This document shows positions 23,630-34,253 of a stretch of DNA of 64,000 bases, piece after piece. Positions within the stretch are counted from its first letter, which is position 1. Every line of letters starts with the position of its first letter. The position numbers and the translations under genes are program-made. Origin of the DNA: Ceratodon purpureus (lineage: Eukaryota; Streptophyta; Bryopsida; Pseudoditrichales; Ditrichaceae); NCBI GenBank assembly GCA_014871385.1, contig CM026423.1, positions 24,917,400-24,981,399 of the forward strand, given 5' to 3'. The notes under the pieces were generated by a model. The model saw nothing but the letters and a program-made list of their open reading frames with translations, was not told the origin of the DNA and ran no database searches.

Positions 23630-25786
23630 ATGGCTGCCAATGCGAGGAAGAGGGAGCCGCCGTTTTATGTCCCAAACAAGATTCTGGAGTGGAAGCGCAA
23701 GGCCGATACGATCTGGACAACCAACACCGGCCTTGTCAAATACTGGACGCACATGAAGGGCGAAATCAGCCTCAGCCACTGTCACCAATTCGTGAACAGC
23801 ATGAGGACGCGCAGCGAGGATGATCCTTACCCGTCTGGAGTTGTCAATGGTGTCTTGGTGCAGTACTCATCCCGCTATCTCCACGCCTTCTTCGGCTGGG
23901 ACGGCACAGGAGTTACCAAGTGGAGCAGCGACTGCGCGCATCCCCAACCCGATGTACCGGCATTGGTTCACCACATTGCTCCGCTGGAAGACGGCCGCTA
24001 CGACGTCTTCGCACTGGGCACGGTCCTCGCCGAGCCATGGTTCTCCCGCATTCGAGGTATTCTGTCCCAAGTCTTTTTTAAAAACAATTGCAACAGTGTT
24101 AGTGTTGAACAGCTTACCTTGATGTTTATGGCTGACAATGGCGAGAAAATCAACTGGGGACTGCTGGTGGACGAGAATTTCCGGGTGCAGCTTCGTGCTC
24201 ACCGTCGCAACCCGGAATATTCCAGCCCCATTGGCCCGTTTCTCTCTGCCTACATCAGCCACTACATCGCGTATCACCAGCGCACGGGGCGAGCTCCGGT
24301 CATGGGCACCTTCCTGGATCTGCAACGCGAATTAGCGCCCCCAGCCGACCCTGCAGCACCCGCCCCAAGAAGCAAGCGCCCAAGATTGCTGGAGCTTGAA
24401 ACCGGGGGGGAGATCACCAAGGACCTCACATACGGGCCTCACACAAGCCAACTCAACAGTTACGTGACAACGATCAAGACGAGCCTGGAGTCATTGGTGG
24501 AATGGGCAAACGCAGCAGAAAAAGAGAAGGAAGGGCTGGCAGCGACTCACCGGGAGATAGAAGAGAGAGCACGGCGAAAAATTGCACAAGCAGTCCAGGC
24601 AGCACAGCAGCAGGCACAAAAGACAATCGCGGACGCCAAGGCAGACCTTCAGCGGCAAATTGATGAAGGACAGAGTACTTTACACAACCTGCGACAACGA
24701 TTGTCTCACCTGGAGTTGGAGCTCACCAACAGTCAGGAGCAAGCAGACGTCCTCGCCAAGGAGAAGCAGTGGCTGGAAGAAAAGGCAAGGAAGTTGGAAT
24801 TACAAAATTCCGAGTATCTGGCTAGGTGCAAAGCCATGGCCGAATCAGCCAAACCGCTGGGGGAAACCGCAACCATGGACATTGACAAAATCCAGCAGGA
24901 GAAAGTAGCCTTGGAACAAGCCCAGGCAAATTTCGAAGTCAACAAAAGCGGGTGGATTCAGAACGCAGCCTACACCATTGCCACCATAGCGTACCGCATC
25001 TTGGGAAATCAGGGTCAGACGTCTGAGCCTCCACAGGAATTCCTAGACCGATGCGTGGATGAGGCAATTGCAGCTTTGGATCTAGAACAATCAGATCACG
25101 ATTGGGAGGCCATGGACAACGAATTACTTGGATTCATGGAGCAGACAGAAGACGCACAAGGAAAGGGAAAAGCACTATACCAGTCTCCCCCACGATCAGC
25201 TGAAGTCTCCCCTATGGCGGCCATGGCATCCGGATCGTCTGAACCAGCTCCGCCGTCGTTGCAGCGCGTGGACCCCGCTGAACATGTGGATATCCCAGAG
25301 CATGTCTCAGACATCGAGCATACGCCACCACAGTCGCCCCTGCAGCCCCCGCCCCGCCAGTCCACGGTAATCCCTAAAACCCGACCATTAAAATTCCACA
25401 AAGATGCTTTGAAGAGGTTAGAAGAAGAGAACAACCTGGAAGTACAGGCCAGCGATGATAGCGATGCCGAAGAAGAGCTGGAAACGGCAATTAGCTTGGT
25501 TAAAAAATATTTTCGTGACAATCCAGACCTTGCTGCTCGATACACGGACCCGGAAGCTGATCAAGTTTTTTGTCCTGCATGTAATAAGACCTTGGGTAAA
25601 ACAGTGTATGATGTGTATGCTCATGCTACAACCTCCAGGTCTAACCACAATTTGATGCACCGAGGTGTAGGTGCAGCCATAGCAGCCCTCTACGGGGATC
25701 AGGCCCCGCCCAGACGTCGCGCGCAGGTACCAAGAGAGGAAACTCGCCCAGATCGGAGGCCGGCCCACCGACGCTCCAACGCTTGA
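23630..25786 (+). CDS. retroelement-linked ORF: transposon-like domain, coiled coil, zinc finger
   Basis: I prefer the ATG at 23630 (GCCATGGCT, good plant context; 718 codons); an in-frame ATG at 23519 would add 37 Ser/His-rich residues. Residues ~15-230 (NKILEWKRKADTIW, WFSRIRGILSQVFF, NGEKINWGLLVDENF) resemble the putative plant transposon domain often found next to gypsy elements. Residues ~277-440 are a long coiled coil. An acidic/Pro-rich linker follows, then a Cys2-His2 segment near residue 648 (CPACNKTLGKTVYDVYAHA), reminiscent of the XS-type zinc finger of plant RNA-directed silencing proteins, and a basic Arg-rich tail. It sits between the integrase and a possible LTR, in the position of an env-like or extra ORF. 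The function is unknown. Confidence 0.72.
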   Translation: MAANARKREPPFYVPNKILEWKRKADTIWTTNTGLVKYWTHMKGEISLSHCHQFVNSMRTRSEDDPYPSGVVNGVLVQYSSRYLHAFFGWDGTGVTKWSSDCAHPQPDVPALVHHIAPLEDGRYDVFALGTVLAEPWFSRIRGILSQVFFKNNCNSVSVEQLTLMFMADNGEKINWGLLVDENFRVQLRAHRRNPEYSSPIGPFLSAYISHYIAYHQRTGRAPVMGTFLDLQRELAPPADPAAPAPRSKRPRLLELETGGEITKDLTYGPHTSQLNSYVTTIKTSLESLVEWANAAEKEKEGLAATHREIEERARRKIAQAVQAAQQQAQKTIADAKADLQRQIDEGQSTLHNLRQRLSHLELELTNSQEQADVLAKEKQWLEEKARKLELQNSEYLARCKAMAESAKPLGETATMDIDKIQQEKVALEQAQANFEVNKSGWIQNAAYTIATIAYRILGNQGQTSEPPQEFLDRCVDEAIAALDLEQSDHDWEAMDNELLGFMEQTEDAQGKGKALYQSPPRSAEVSPMAAMASGSSEPAPPSLQRVDPAEHVDIPEHVSDIEHTPPQSPLQPPPRQSTVIPKTRPLKFHKDALKRLEEENNLEVQASDDSDAEEELETAISLVKKYFRDNPDLAARYTDPEADQVFCPACNKTLGKTVYDVYAHATTSRSNHNLMHRGVGAAIAALYGDQAPPRRRAQVPREETRPDRRPAHRRSNA

Positions 25787-25836
25787 GGACCCAACCAATC
25801 TGAGGACAGATTGCTATCTTCGAAAGATGGCAAAAT

Positions 25837-26300
25837 GTTACACCCTCAGACGACTTCGAAGCGACACTGGGGTCAAGGGACGGCAAAGGAGTAAACAGCG
25901 GTACAGAGTAGGAGTCCTAGGAGACTATTCGGGAAAGAGTAGCGTATAAGGTCGGGGACAGCCAGGGAGCAGTCAGTCGTTGTATTAGGTCATGGTACTG
26001 TAGCTCGACTCTAGACATTCTGATACTCACCTCTTTTGTAATACGACTTGGACTCTTACTAAGAACTCCTATTTTCCTACTCACACTTCTCTCCTGCCTG
26101 ACTGCTTGTCGAATGTATGCTTCTTGATATGGACTCTCTTTCTTTCCTCACTGCTTCTTCCGCCAGGGACAACACCTTGGACGTCTAAGACACCACGCTC
26201 GCCTCACTGACCCCTCACGAACCCCTCTCTTCCCCTTCTCGCCTCGGCCGTCGGCGTCCAGACCCTAGGACATCTGGGGCTCGGTCATAGCCCACGCCCA
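25837..26300 (+). mobile_element. possible 3' LTR of the gypsy element
   Basis: After the long ORF comes a purine-rich stretch (AAGATGGCAAAA) and then TGTTACACCC, which fits a polypurine tract and the TG start of an LTR. The 3' end is not defined, and no matching 5' LTR is present in the window. Inference only. Confidence 0.33.
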
Positions 26301-26439
26301 AGCTACTGCCTCTAACACCGTGGGCTGCCTCTGTCAGTCCATATCTCTTTCCTCGACGTCTTGGGTGTCTAAGTGTTGATTTTCTTAGACCGTGGCTTTT
26401 CCTCACCCCATCTAGAATTCCAGCTAACAAGTTTCAATG

Positions 26440-29260
26440 ACATCAAGCAATCGAAGAACTAAATATAGTGTTACTTCAAAAGTCTACTAAACATTTATTT
26501 TTTGAGTTGCAATAAATAAATAAATAAATTTTATATTTAGTTATAAATAATTATTATAAAATACAACCTTTCATACGAGTTTTAAATAAATCAAGAGCTT
26601 TCTCTCCGGCTAGGGGGTTCTAGTTTTTTTTTTTTTTTTTTTTAATTCTAAATATGACAAAATAATCAGAAGATGCAAATGTTTGAAGATATGAAGATTG
26701 TAAATTTTATTGTTTTTGTGAATTTTATGAAAAGTTTAAGGACCAACATGTGTAGATTACTATCAATTGATCTTGATTATGTACATTTGTTGAATAAATT
26801 TACTTGATTTTTTCTTTATTCTATTTTTTTAACTCACTCTTTATTTAATTGTACTTGTTTAATAGATTGTAATTCCTCACTATCTTCAACAATGTCTTTA
26901 ATGTACCATAAACTATCTCTATAACTATTTATTCCTTCTGCATTTATTAATTGATTTTTCAATCTTGTGGTTAACCATGATTTATTGACCAAAGCTATAC
27001 CAATTTTATAATTTTTTTCACTCAAAGTAAATCTAAGAGTACCATGAGTCATATGTTTACTTCTCAAATATATGTTCCTTCTGCATAGTTAACTGGGAGG
27101 CTTGCAAATGAGCTGATCCCGGTCTGAAACGAATTTCAAAATTCACAATCCAGTAGCTTGGTTGACTCATGTACATTACCGATGAGATCATAATAAAAAC
27201 ACATTTTAGTAGATTTTCGACGAGTCCGTAATAGCAGTTGCTCGTTTTGTAGAGGTCAGTGAGATCAGAGATGCGTTCTTCACTTGGGGCCGTCTATTGT
27301 CTGTAGAGGATGTTTTTTCCAATTTAAAAAACAATGTTCGGTGAAAAAAACCTCACAAAAAGTTTCACGGAAAACAGTGTTTTAAAAAACGTCATTGAAA
27401 TACTTCTCATGCACCCTAAACTGTCATTTCAAGTGGTCATTGCCATTTATACATCCGCAATTCACAAACGGAGATCTCGGTAGAGTCAAAAGTGATTTCC
27501 GACAACATTCTACATTGTTCTTATCACTTTTTCAAATGTGGACATTCACTTTGTCAAACATTGAGGTTCTCGTACAGCATTGTGGAAGACGCGAATTCGC
27601 ACCATATTTTTCTACACTTTAGAGAATCAAGTCTATTTTCTAAACCCATACTTCTTCCCAACATACCAACAACCGAGATCATGAGATGCCACTTTCTTAT
27701 GTCTTTGCGATAGGGGCTGAAATTGACAATGAGGGGAGCACTTTTTTGGTACACTTTATTGTGCTTCCTCCCGCATGTATTAAAGTTGTATAAAAAAGTG
27801 TATAAAAAGTAGAAAAAAGAATTGCAAGAAACTTACAACTTTCGGCTTTGCATTTCCAGGGTTTCATGGTCCCGAAATCTTGAGATAATTTTGTAATATA
27901 AATACAAGTTCCATCATCACTGTATGTTGTGATACCTTACCAATATAATTTGTTCACTTGTGAATCTATAGTAGTATGCATTTTAACAATTTCGTCGTTG
28001 TTCAATAATTTTGTTAATAAGTTTGTGAAGATAGATATTCTAGTAAACCTATGACAACTCAACGCTGTAGATACACTACTTTTGCTTCTTTTAGACATAG
28101 TTATTGAATTCACGATATGAAGGATGAAATTGATGCTAAACTTTGTATCATATGAATTGCAATTTGTGATTACCTTGAATATTATTGTTGTGAAGATGCT
28201 CCAACTACCATCTTTAAATCAAAATCAAAAACTTGACTGATATTCTCATCCTTTCCAAACGAAATCATTCAAGTATTCCATACTTTTTATCAAGCATTTA
28301 CCTCAACTATTCTTTCAAAACATGCATAGATTTTATAAATTAGTCGTGTCATCTATTATAATAAACAACTATTTTTATGAACTATGTAAACTATGTTTTG
28401 TAATGAAAAACAACTTAACTATTTGTATACTCAATTGGATTTCTCGAGTGGTATATCTGATGCATGACCAAGCTAAATATTAAATGAAGACTTTCTTGTA
28501 TCTTTGAATAGATTTGGTATTTTTAATCACACTGTTCTACATCTTCGCACAAGAGAATTGCATCAAGGTCTCCCAAAGTGATAATGGTTTCATATGGCTG
28601 AGCACTTTTGACTTCTGAAGGAGAAGATCCCTCCATACTTGAGTACTGAAGTGTCATGTTTCAAAATTGCATATCCGCACAAGATAAAACAGCCTATGAT
28701 AGACAAAATGATTGGTGTGCCTTGGGTAAAAATTGTCTTCTAGAAGCAGGTCTGAAAACGTTGATATAGTAAAACATGCATGACGTCACGTAAATTTGAT
28801 TCTAGGAAAATCTGAACGGTGGATAGGTGCCTTTATAAGTTTTTGATTTTTAAACGAAATTATTTTAGAAAAATTCCAAAATCTCAAATTCTGACGAATT
28901 TTGAAAGAAGTAATTGAAAAATTACTGAAAATATTGAGGTTTGTCTTTGTAAGTTTTACTGGTATATATTTTTGACTTGGGTCTCTTTGGAATTTGAGTG
29001 GTGGCTTAGTAATGAACATATTTCAAGAATTGTTTTTATAAAAAAGCCTAACTTTAAGCTGCCCGTTTTGGACTTGAAACCTAAAATTTCTAGATGAAGG
29101 TCTTAAGATTGGAATTTGGCTTTGCAAATTTTACCACGTACACTTTGCAGTACAAGGAGCATCCAATAAAAATATGAGGCAAAAAATATCAATTTTCACC
29201 CCCTTATCTAGAGTGACCGAAACAGCAAAAAGCCGTTTTGGCTTTCCGAGGCACTTAGGG
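26440..29260. other. AT-rich region, no gene recognised
   Basis: Long A/T runs (for example the T run around 26627-26643) and low GC set this apart from both flanks. It contains the dispersed repeat at 27.27-27.80 kb. The 77-codon minus-strand ORF at 26834-27067 has coding-like composition but was not recognised. The rest looks like decayed non-coding or old element DNA. Confidence 0.5.
27270..27800 (+). repeat. dispersed repeat copy
   Basis: It matches 19815-20345 in direct orientation and part of 9340-9405 in inverted orientation. It therefore joins the three sites as copies of one old repeat family. No terminal structures were seen. Confidence 0.58.
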
Positions 29261-29264
29261 GTCA

Positions 29265-30117
29265 AAGAATGCAGTAATCCCAGTAAATGTAACCCTCGCT
29301 GATGTTCATTTGTTAATTTAAACCATTGATGCCGACTCAAGAAAAACTAGAGCCAAATAATTGTATAAAATGTGCCAATTTGAAGCTGCTACGATGATAA
29401 ATTGACCGACGAGGAAAGTACAGTTGTGTTCCACCGATACATGCAGCTACGTTTGTAGGATCCGGCGTGACACACCACCCCTCCTTCATTGTTGAACGTG
29501 TCTCCCCGAATCGCACGGATTGGACCCTCAATCTGGTCCCGGGAGGGGATCCAAACAAGAATCGACCCTTTACGACGCGCACATTGCATTGGATGACATA
29601 TCTGTCGTACGTACGATTCCAAACTGGAACTATGGGGAAACATATCGCATGGCTTGAACGATTCCTGCCCTAGTTCCATACCCTGAACCCAAAAAAACAA
29701 GTACCAGCGCAGACGTGCCCGACTCCAGTTTTAGGTGATCACCTAAGAAAATACGGTAGGTTTGCCCAGTCAACAGACCAAGTGCTCACAATCTGAAATG
29801 CCACCATAACACGTTCTAGGTGATCTCCTGAATCAGTGGGTTCTGATGCACCACGGCGCCATGACGTGACTGCCACGAGCCCCGACGACCTCCCACGCCC
29901 GGCGTCGCGTGTCCCGGACTCCCGGCACGATGCGGAGCTGCAGGTCGTGCGGCCGTGACCCTGCCCACGGCAGCGCAGGAACGCGCGGGTCGGCGCGCAG
30001 TCGAGGGCTCCCAAGAAGGTGCGTGGTTGCTCCCGCATTTCCATCAAGTTTTTTTTTCTCTCGGTTGCGGCGTCGGAATGCGTCGTTGACGTGGCGTTGC
30101 ATCGCAGGGCCGCCCTT
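29265..30117. repeat. 852-bp direct repeat, copy 1
   Basis: Nearly identical to 32022-32874; I counted only a handful of substitutions (for example CTGTCGTACG against CTGTGGTACG). Copies start at AAAGAATGCAGTAAT and end at CAGGGCCGCCC. It includes the palindrome TTAGGTGATCACCTAA and a GC-rich block. The ORFs inside lie on both strands, and none is recognisable. Confidence 0.9.
29731..29746. repeat. 16-bp perfect palindrome
   Basis: TTAGGTGATCACCTAA is its own reverse complement. It recurs at 30255-30270 and 32487-32502, each time after CCCGACTCC(A/T)GTTT. Confidence 0.85.
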
Positions 30118-32021
30118 CCACGTGTGGTGAAAACTTGTACGAAGTTTCCATACTCAATTGCAAACGTCGCATTACGCAATGCCCTAATTTCATACCTCAA
30201 CCTAGAAAAACCGAGTACTTGCGGAGCTCCTCGCAAATGTACCCGACTCCTGTTTTAGGTGATCACCTAAGAACTAAGACCAAATTCTCACAATCTGAAA
30301 TGCTATCATATCACGTTGTAGGTGATCTCTTAAAAAGAAAATGGTAGCCACGCAAATGAAGAAAAACCCGGCAATACGATCCTCATTGGACTACCATCAA
30401 CAAGAAGAAAGACAAAACCCAAAAATTCTAGTCGGGGAAACTGACACCTGATTTAGGAGATCATCGTAATGATTTGGGTAGGAGGTTTCTGCTGCACCAC
30501 GGCGCCACGACGTGACTGCCACAAGATTGTACTGCTGAAAAGAAATATCCAAGAGCCGCATACCGAGCTAGTTACATACAACGGGTACGAAGGTGCGTTC
30601 CCGAAGATCAATGCTGCGTGGAGACATCGGTTCAAAATGAGCACGAACCCCACTGACTACCGGAGCATTCCAGTGCATGAAGCACTATACAACTATAGTA
30701 TTAATATTGCTATTAATGAATTATTACAAGTCGAGAAGCGAAAGATCATAAGTATTTGGTTCGACTCGGACACTGAGAGGTAAATGAATGTTAAAAATAA
30801 AAAAAAATAAAAATAAAAACGGATCAAAAACCGGACCTTTTCCACCTGGGATAAGGGGCAAACACCAAGTGCGGCGGCTGCTGGTGCTTAGCCTCTGGAT
30901 CCGAATTCTTCGCACGCTCCATGTCAAAGAACCACACCGCTATGGCGATGGCAACAAGGACCAAAACGATACAACGACTATCGCAGCAATTCTTCCACAT
31001 GTTATGAGACTGGATGATTTTGAAGAATCTTGCGTGCTTTTCGGCGGGGAAACTAGCCTTGGATCCTTCGGAGGTGGTGGTGGTGCAGTTTATGGTGGTG
31101 GTGGTGGAAGGGCAGTGATTGCTTCCGAATCTGCATGGAAATCTGCATGGAAATATGCATGACGATGTACGTGGTCGGTGCAAGGTGTACCTGCGAGACA
31201 TCAATCTGTACGGTTGATACGGCTACAGTTAAAGTTTATACGTCCATCTTCCGCAACTATTTTTAGTTTCATTGTCCTGTAAACCACAAGCACGCAAAAT
31301 GAAAGCAAACTCAACAACATACTACGGTGCCATATTCCCCCAAAACCAAAAAAAAAAAATAAAAAAAAATAAAATAAAAAAAATAGTGTAGAATTGCATC
31401 TCTCGATGCAGTCGCCATCGATTACAGTTCCATCTGCTTTGCGACTGGATGGGAGGTCGCACTCGGTAGGCATTTTGAAGTCCATATCGTTTTCGGTTGT
31501 TTCGGGCTATATTGCTCCTTGATGAGAATGAGCTCCCGACAGAAGTGCTTTACCAAGAGGCACTCTTTTGAGAGCACTGGGTATGTTGCTCACCGCTTGA
31601 GCGTTGGTATCAGCATCTGTGACGGCAGACGTGTTCTCCGTATCTCTTGTCCTCTTTGCTTGCCCTTTTTCGGAGCCATGTCCTTGACATGCGTTGAGAG
31701 TTTTTCCACCTATCCGCATACGACAAACGGCTTTGATGTGATCTTGTTGAATGCTTCTTTGAAATAAGGTAAGTGTACACGTTTCTCCCACCCGTTCTAA
31801 ATTTGTGCAAAAGTTGGACGAATATTCGTGCGGCTTTCGAAAGCACACGATGGTAACGGATGCATCACTCACCATGGTGATGTATATGTACTTGTTGAGA
31901 TGGTCGCCATGTGATATCCTGGGCCACATACCCTTTCAGCAGCATTGTTTCCTGCAAACCCGCAACGACGTCCAGAAATGACATTTTTCTTCTACAATCA
32001 TCTTTGCAAGGTAGTATTAAA
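30118..32021. other. region between the 852-bp repeats
   Basis: It contains a partial, more diverged copy of the repeat's palindrome-bearing block (30241-30320) and of its CACCACGGCGCCACGACGTG block (30492-30515), plus a GGT-rich run near 31070-31115. The ORFs at 30469-30783 (+) and 31507-31929 (-) were not recognised. Confidence 0.4.
30255..30270. repeat. 16-bp perfect palindrome
   Basis: The same TTAGGTGATCACCTAA, here in a diverged context between the two long repeats. It is followed about 50 bp later by GTAGGTGATCTC, a half-matching version. Confidence 0.8.
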
Positions 32022-32874
32022 GAATGCAGTAATCTCAGGTAATGTAACCCTCGCTGATGTTTCATGTGTTAATTTAAACCATTGATGCCGACTCAAGAAA
32101 AACTAGAGCCAAATAATTGTATAAAATGTGCCAATTTGAAGCTGCTACGATGATAAATTGACCGACGAGGAAAGTACAGTTGTGTTCCACCGATACATGC
32201 AGCTACGTTTGTAGGATCCGGCGTGACACACCACCCCTCCTTCATTGTTGAACGTGTCTCCCCGAATCGCACGGATTGGACCCTCAATCTGGTCCCGGGA
32301 GGGGATCCAAACAAGAATCGACCCTTTACGACGCGCACATTGCATTGGATGACATATCTGTGGTACGTACGATTCCAAACTGGAACTATGGGGAAACATA
32401 TCGCATGGCTTGAACGATTCCTGCCCTAGTTCCATACCCTGAACCCAAAAAAACAAGTACCAGCGCAGACGTGCCCGACTCCAGTTTTAGGTGATCACCT
32501 AAGAAAATACGGTAGGTTTGCCCACTCAACAGACCAAGTGCTCACAATCTGAAATGCCACCATAACACGTTCTAGGTGATCTCCTGAATCAGTGGGTTCT
32601 GATGCACCACGGCGCCATGACGTGACTGCCACGAGCCCCGACGACCTCCCACGCCCGGCGTCGCGTGTCCCGGACTCCCGGCACGATGCGGAGCTGCAGG
32701 TCGTGCGGCCGTGACCCTGCCCACGGCAGCGCAGGAACGCGCGGGTCGGCGCGCAGTCGAGGGCTCCCAAGAAGGTGCGTGGTTGCTCCCGCATTTCCAT
32801 CAAGTTTTTTTTTCTCTCGGTTGCGGCGTCGGAATGCGTCGTTGACGTGGCGTTGCATCGCAGGGCCGCCCGTC
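32022..32874. repeat. 852-bp direct repeat, copy 2
   Basis: Second copy of the 29265-30117 repeat, with the palindrome at 32487-32502. The sequences on the outer sides of the two copies are unrelated. Neither copy has TG..CA ends, which argues against LTRs. Confidence 0.9.
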
Positions 32875-32879
32875 CACGA

Positions 32880-33840
32880 CCCCTACGCTACGCTCCGTGT
32901 CGTGCGGATGCTGAGCAGCCGGTGGTGGAGATGGTGTTGGGTATCATGAGTTGGCGACAAGGTTTATTGACGAGGAATTGACGGAGGCTGTGGCGGGTAG
33001 TTACTTCTTTTTCGGGTTCGATGGTGTGTGGATTGGTCTAATTGGAGAGGATTTGGTTCTGTCGAATGTGTGCTGAATTGTAGCCGTGGATGTGGGGTTC
33101 TCTGTTTTGTGTCTGTGTGTTTGCGCGCTTGTAGGTGGTGTCGTTGACTGATGGGATGGACAGCAGGCCGTACCGATTGCCCCGCAGAGACTGTACCTTA
33201 TCCCTACAATAAACGGAGCAGGATCTTTGAGGCAATGAACGAGCTGATCGATGACCGGTCGTTGTTTAATGGTCCCGGAGGCGGATGACAGGCAAGTTGA
33301 CAGGCACTGCAAATTTCAGCAGCATTCACACACCCGACATTGTGAACACTATCTTCCAATTCTGTACACTCTAGGAATAAAACTGATGTCGGTTTTGTGT
33401 ATTCTCTTTGGCGATGTTGTTGCTATTGTCATAAAGTTTGCAGATCTTGCAACGGAATCTGTGCTCTATTGATGTCGCATGATTTCATTTCTGCTCAAAA
33501 TCTCTTGTTTGTATTACTTTTTGGACTTTTGGGGGTCGGAAATGGTGCACGGAATCGGAAGCTGTGGCCGGCTGATTGTGGTTGGATTCACTCAAATGAA
33601 CATGGAGTTTAAGTAGTTAGTCGATGTTAGGATCGATCAGTTCCTGGAAGAGTATCCGAGGAAGGAGAGCCTCATTGGTGGAGCGCCGACCGGTCATTTG
33701 CATGCTGTGAGTACCTCGTGACCTTTGTGACCTAGTGCTGTGAAGCTAGGTGTGACGATGGGAGGTTGAGGTCTCGGAGTGCACCGTTTAGAGGAGACAT
33801 GTATGTGTATATTTGCAGAATTTGTTGGAAAATAGCCTCT
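32880..33840 (+). other. weak exon-like segments, no gene recognised
   Basis: Short open pieces with splice-like borders occur on the plus strand, such as YHELATRFIDEELTEAVAG before GGGTAGTT (near 32995), PYNKRSRIFEAMNELIDD near 33200-33260 and VRIDQFLEEYPRKESLIGG near 33625-33700 before a GTGAGT. They may belong to one decayed gene, and no family was recognised. Confidence 0.22.
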
Positions 33841-33844
33841 CCTC

Positions 33845-34253
33845 TACAGCATGACTGCATCGACTGTACACATTGGATGAACGGGGAAGGAAGCCAGAAC
33901 CTTGGAACTTGAAACTCACTCCTCTTTTTTGTTTAATTTATTTTTGTATACTGAATCATGTAATTAGTAAACTCTGTAAAAAAATATTTTAAAGAACGCC
34001 TTTTGGAAATTTCTCTGTTATAGTCATGGTTTTTGCATCATAATTTTGTCGATTATGATGATTCTGAGATTTATTTTTTTCTAGCATTATGTCACTGAAT
34101 ATAGGGGCTATAGAACCCAAAGTTCAGTGACATCAACCCTGCCTACCTGGCAATCGTTGTTTTGAGTGCACCCTAGAAACTTAACGGGCAACGGGTCCTA
34201 CCGGACCCGTTGCCCTTATTCAAACCCTTCTCGCTCCGCTCGATGGGTTTGAA
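33845..34253. repeat. dispersed repeat with three hairpins, copy 1
   Basis: It matches 59183-59671. The right half is highly structured. ATGTCACTGAA (34089-34099) pairs with TTCAGTGACAT (34123-34133), with a nested TATAG..CTATA. GGGCAACGGGTCC (34186-34198) pairs with GGACCCGTTGCCC (34203-34215) around a TACC loop. TTCAAACCC (34219-34227) pairs with GGGTTTGAA (34245-34253). No coding capacity was seen. Confidence 0.82.

Noticed and set aside
29265..32874. LTR pair of a retrotransposon
   Set aside because: The 852-bp copies lack TG..CA ends, no primer-binding site or polypurine tract was seen, and the interior has no gag or pol sequence.
29833..32981. Arg/Ser-rich ORFs on both strands in the 852-bp repeats
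   Set aside because: Overlapping frames on both strands of a GC-rich repeat block with no domain resemblance; most likely chance ORFs.
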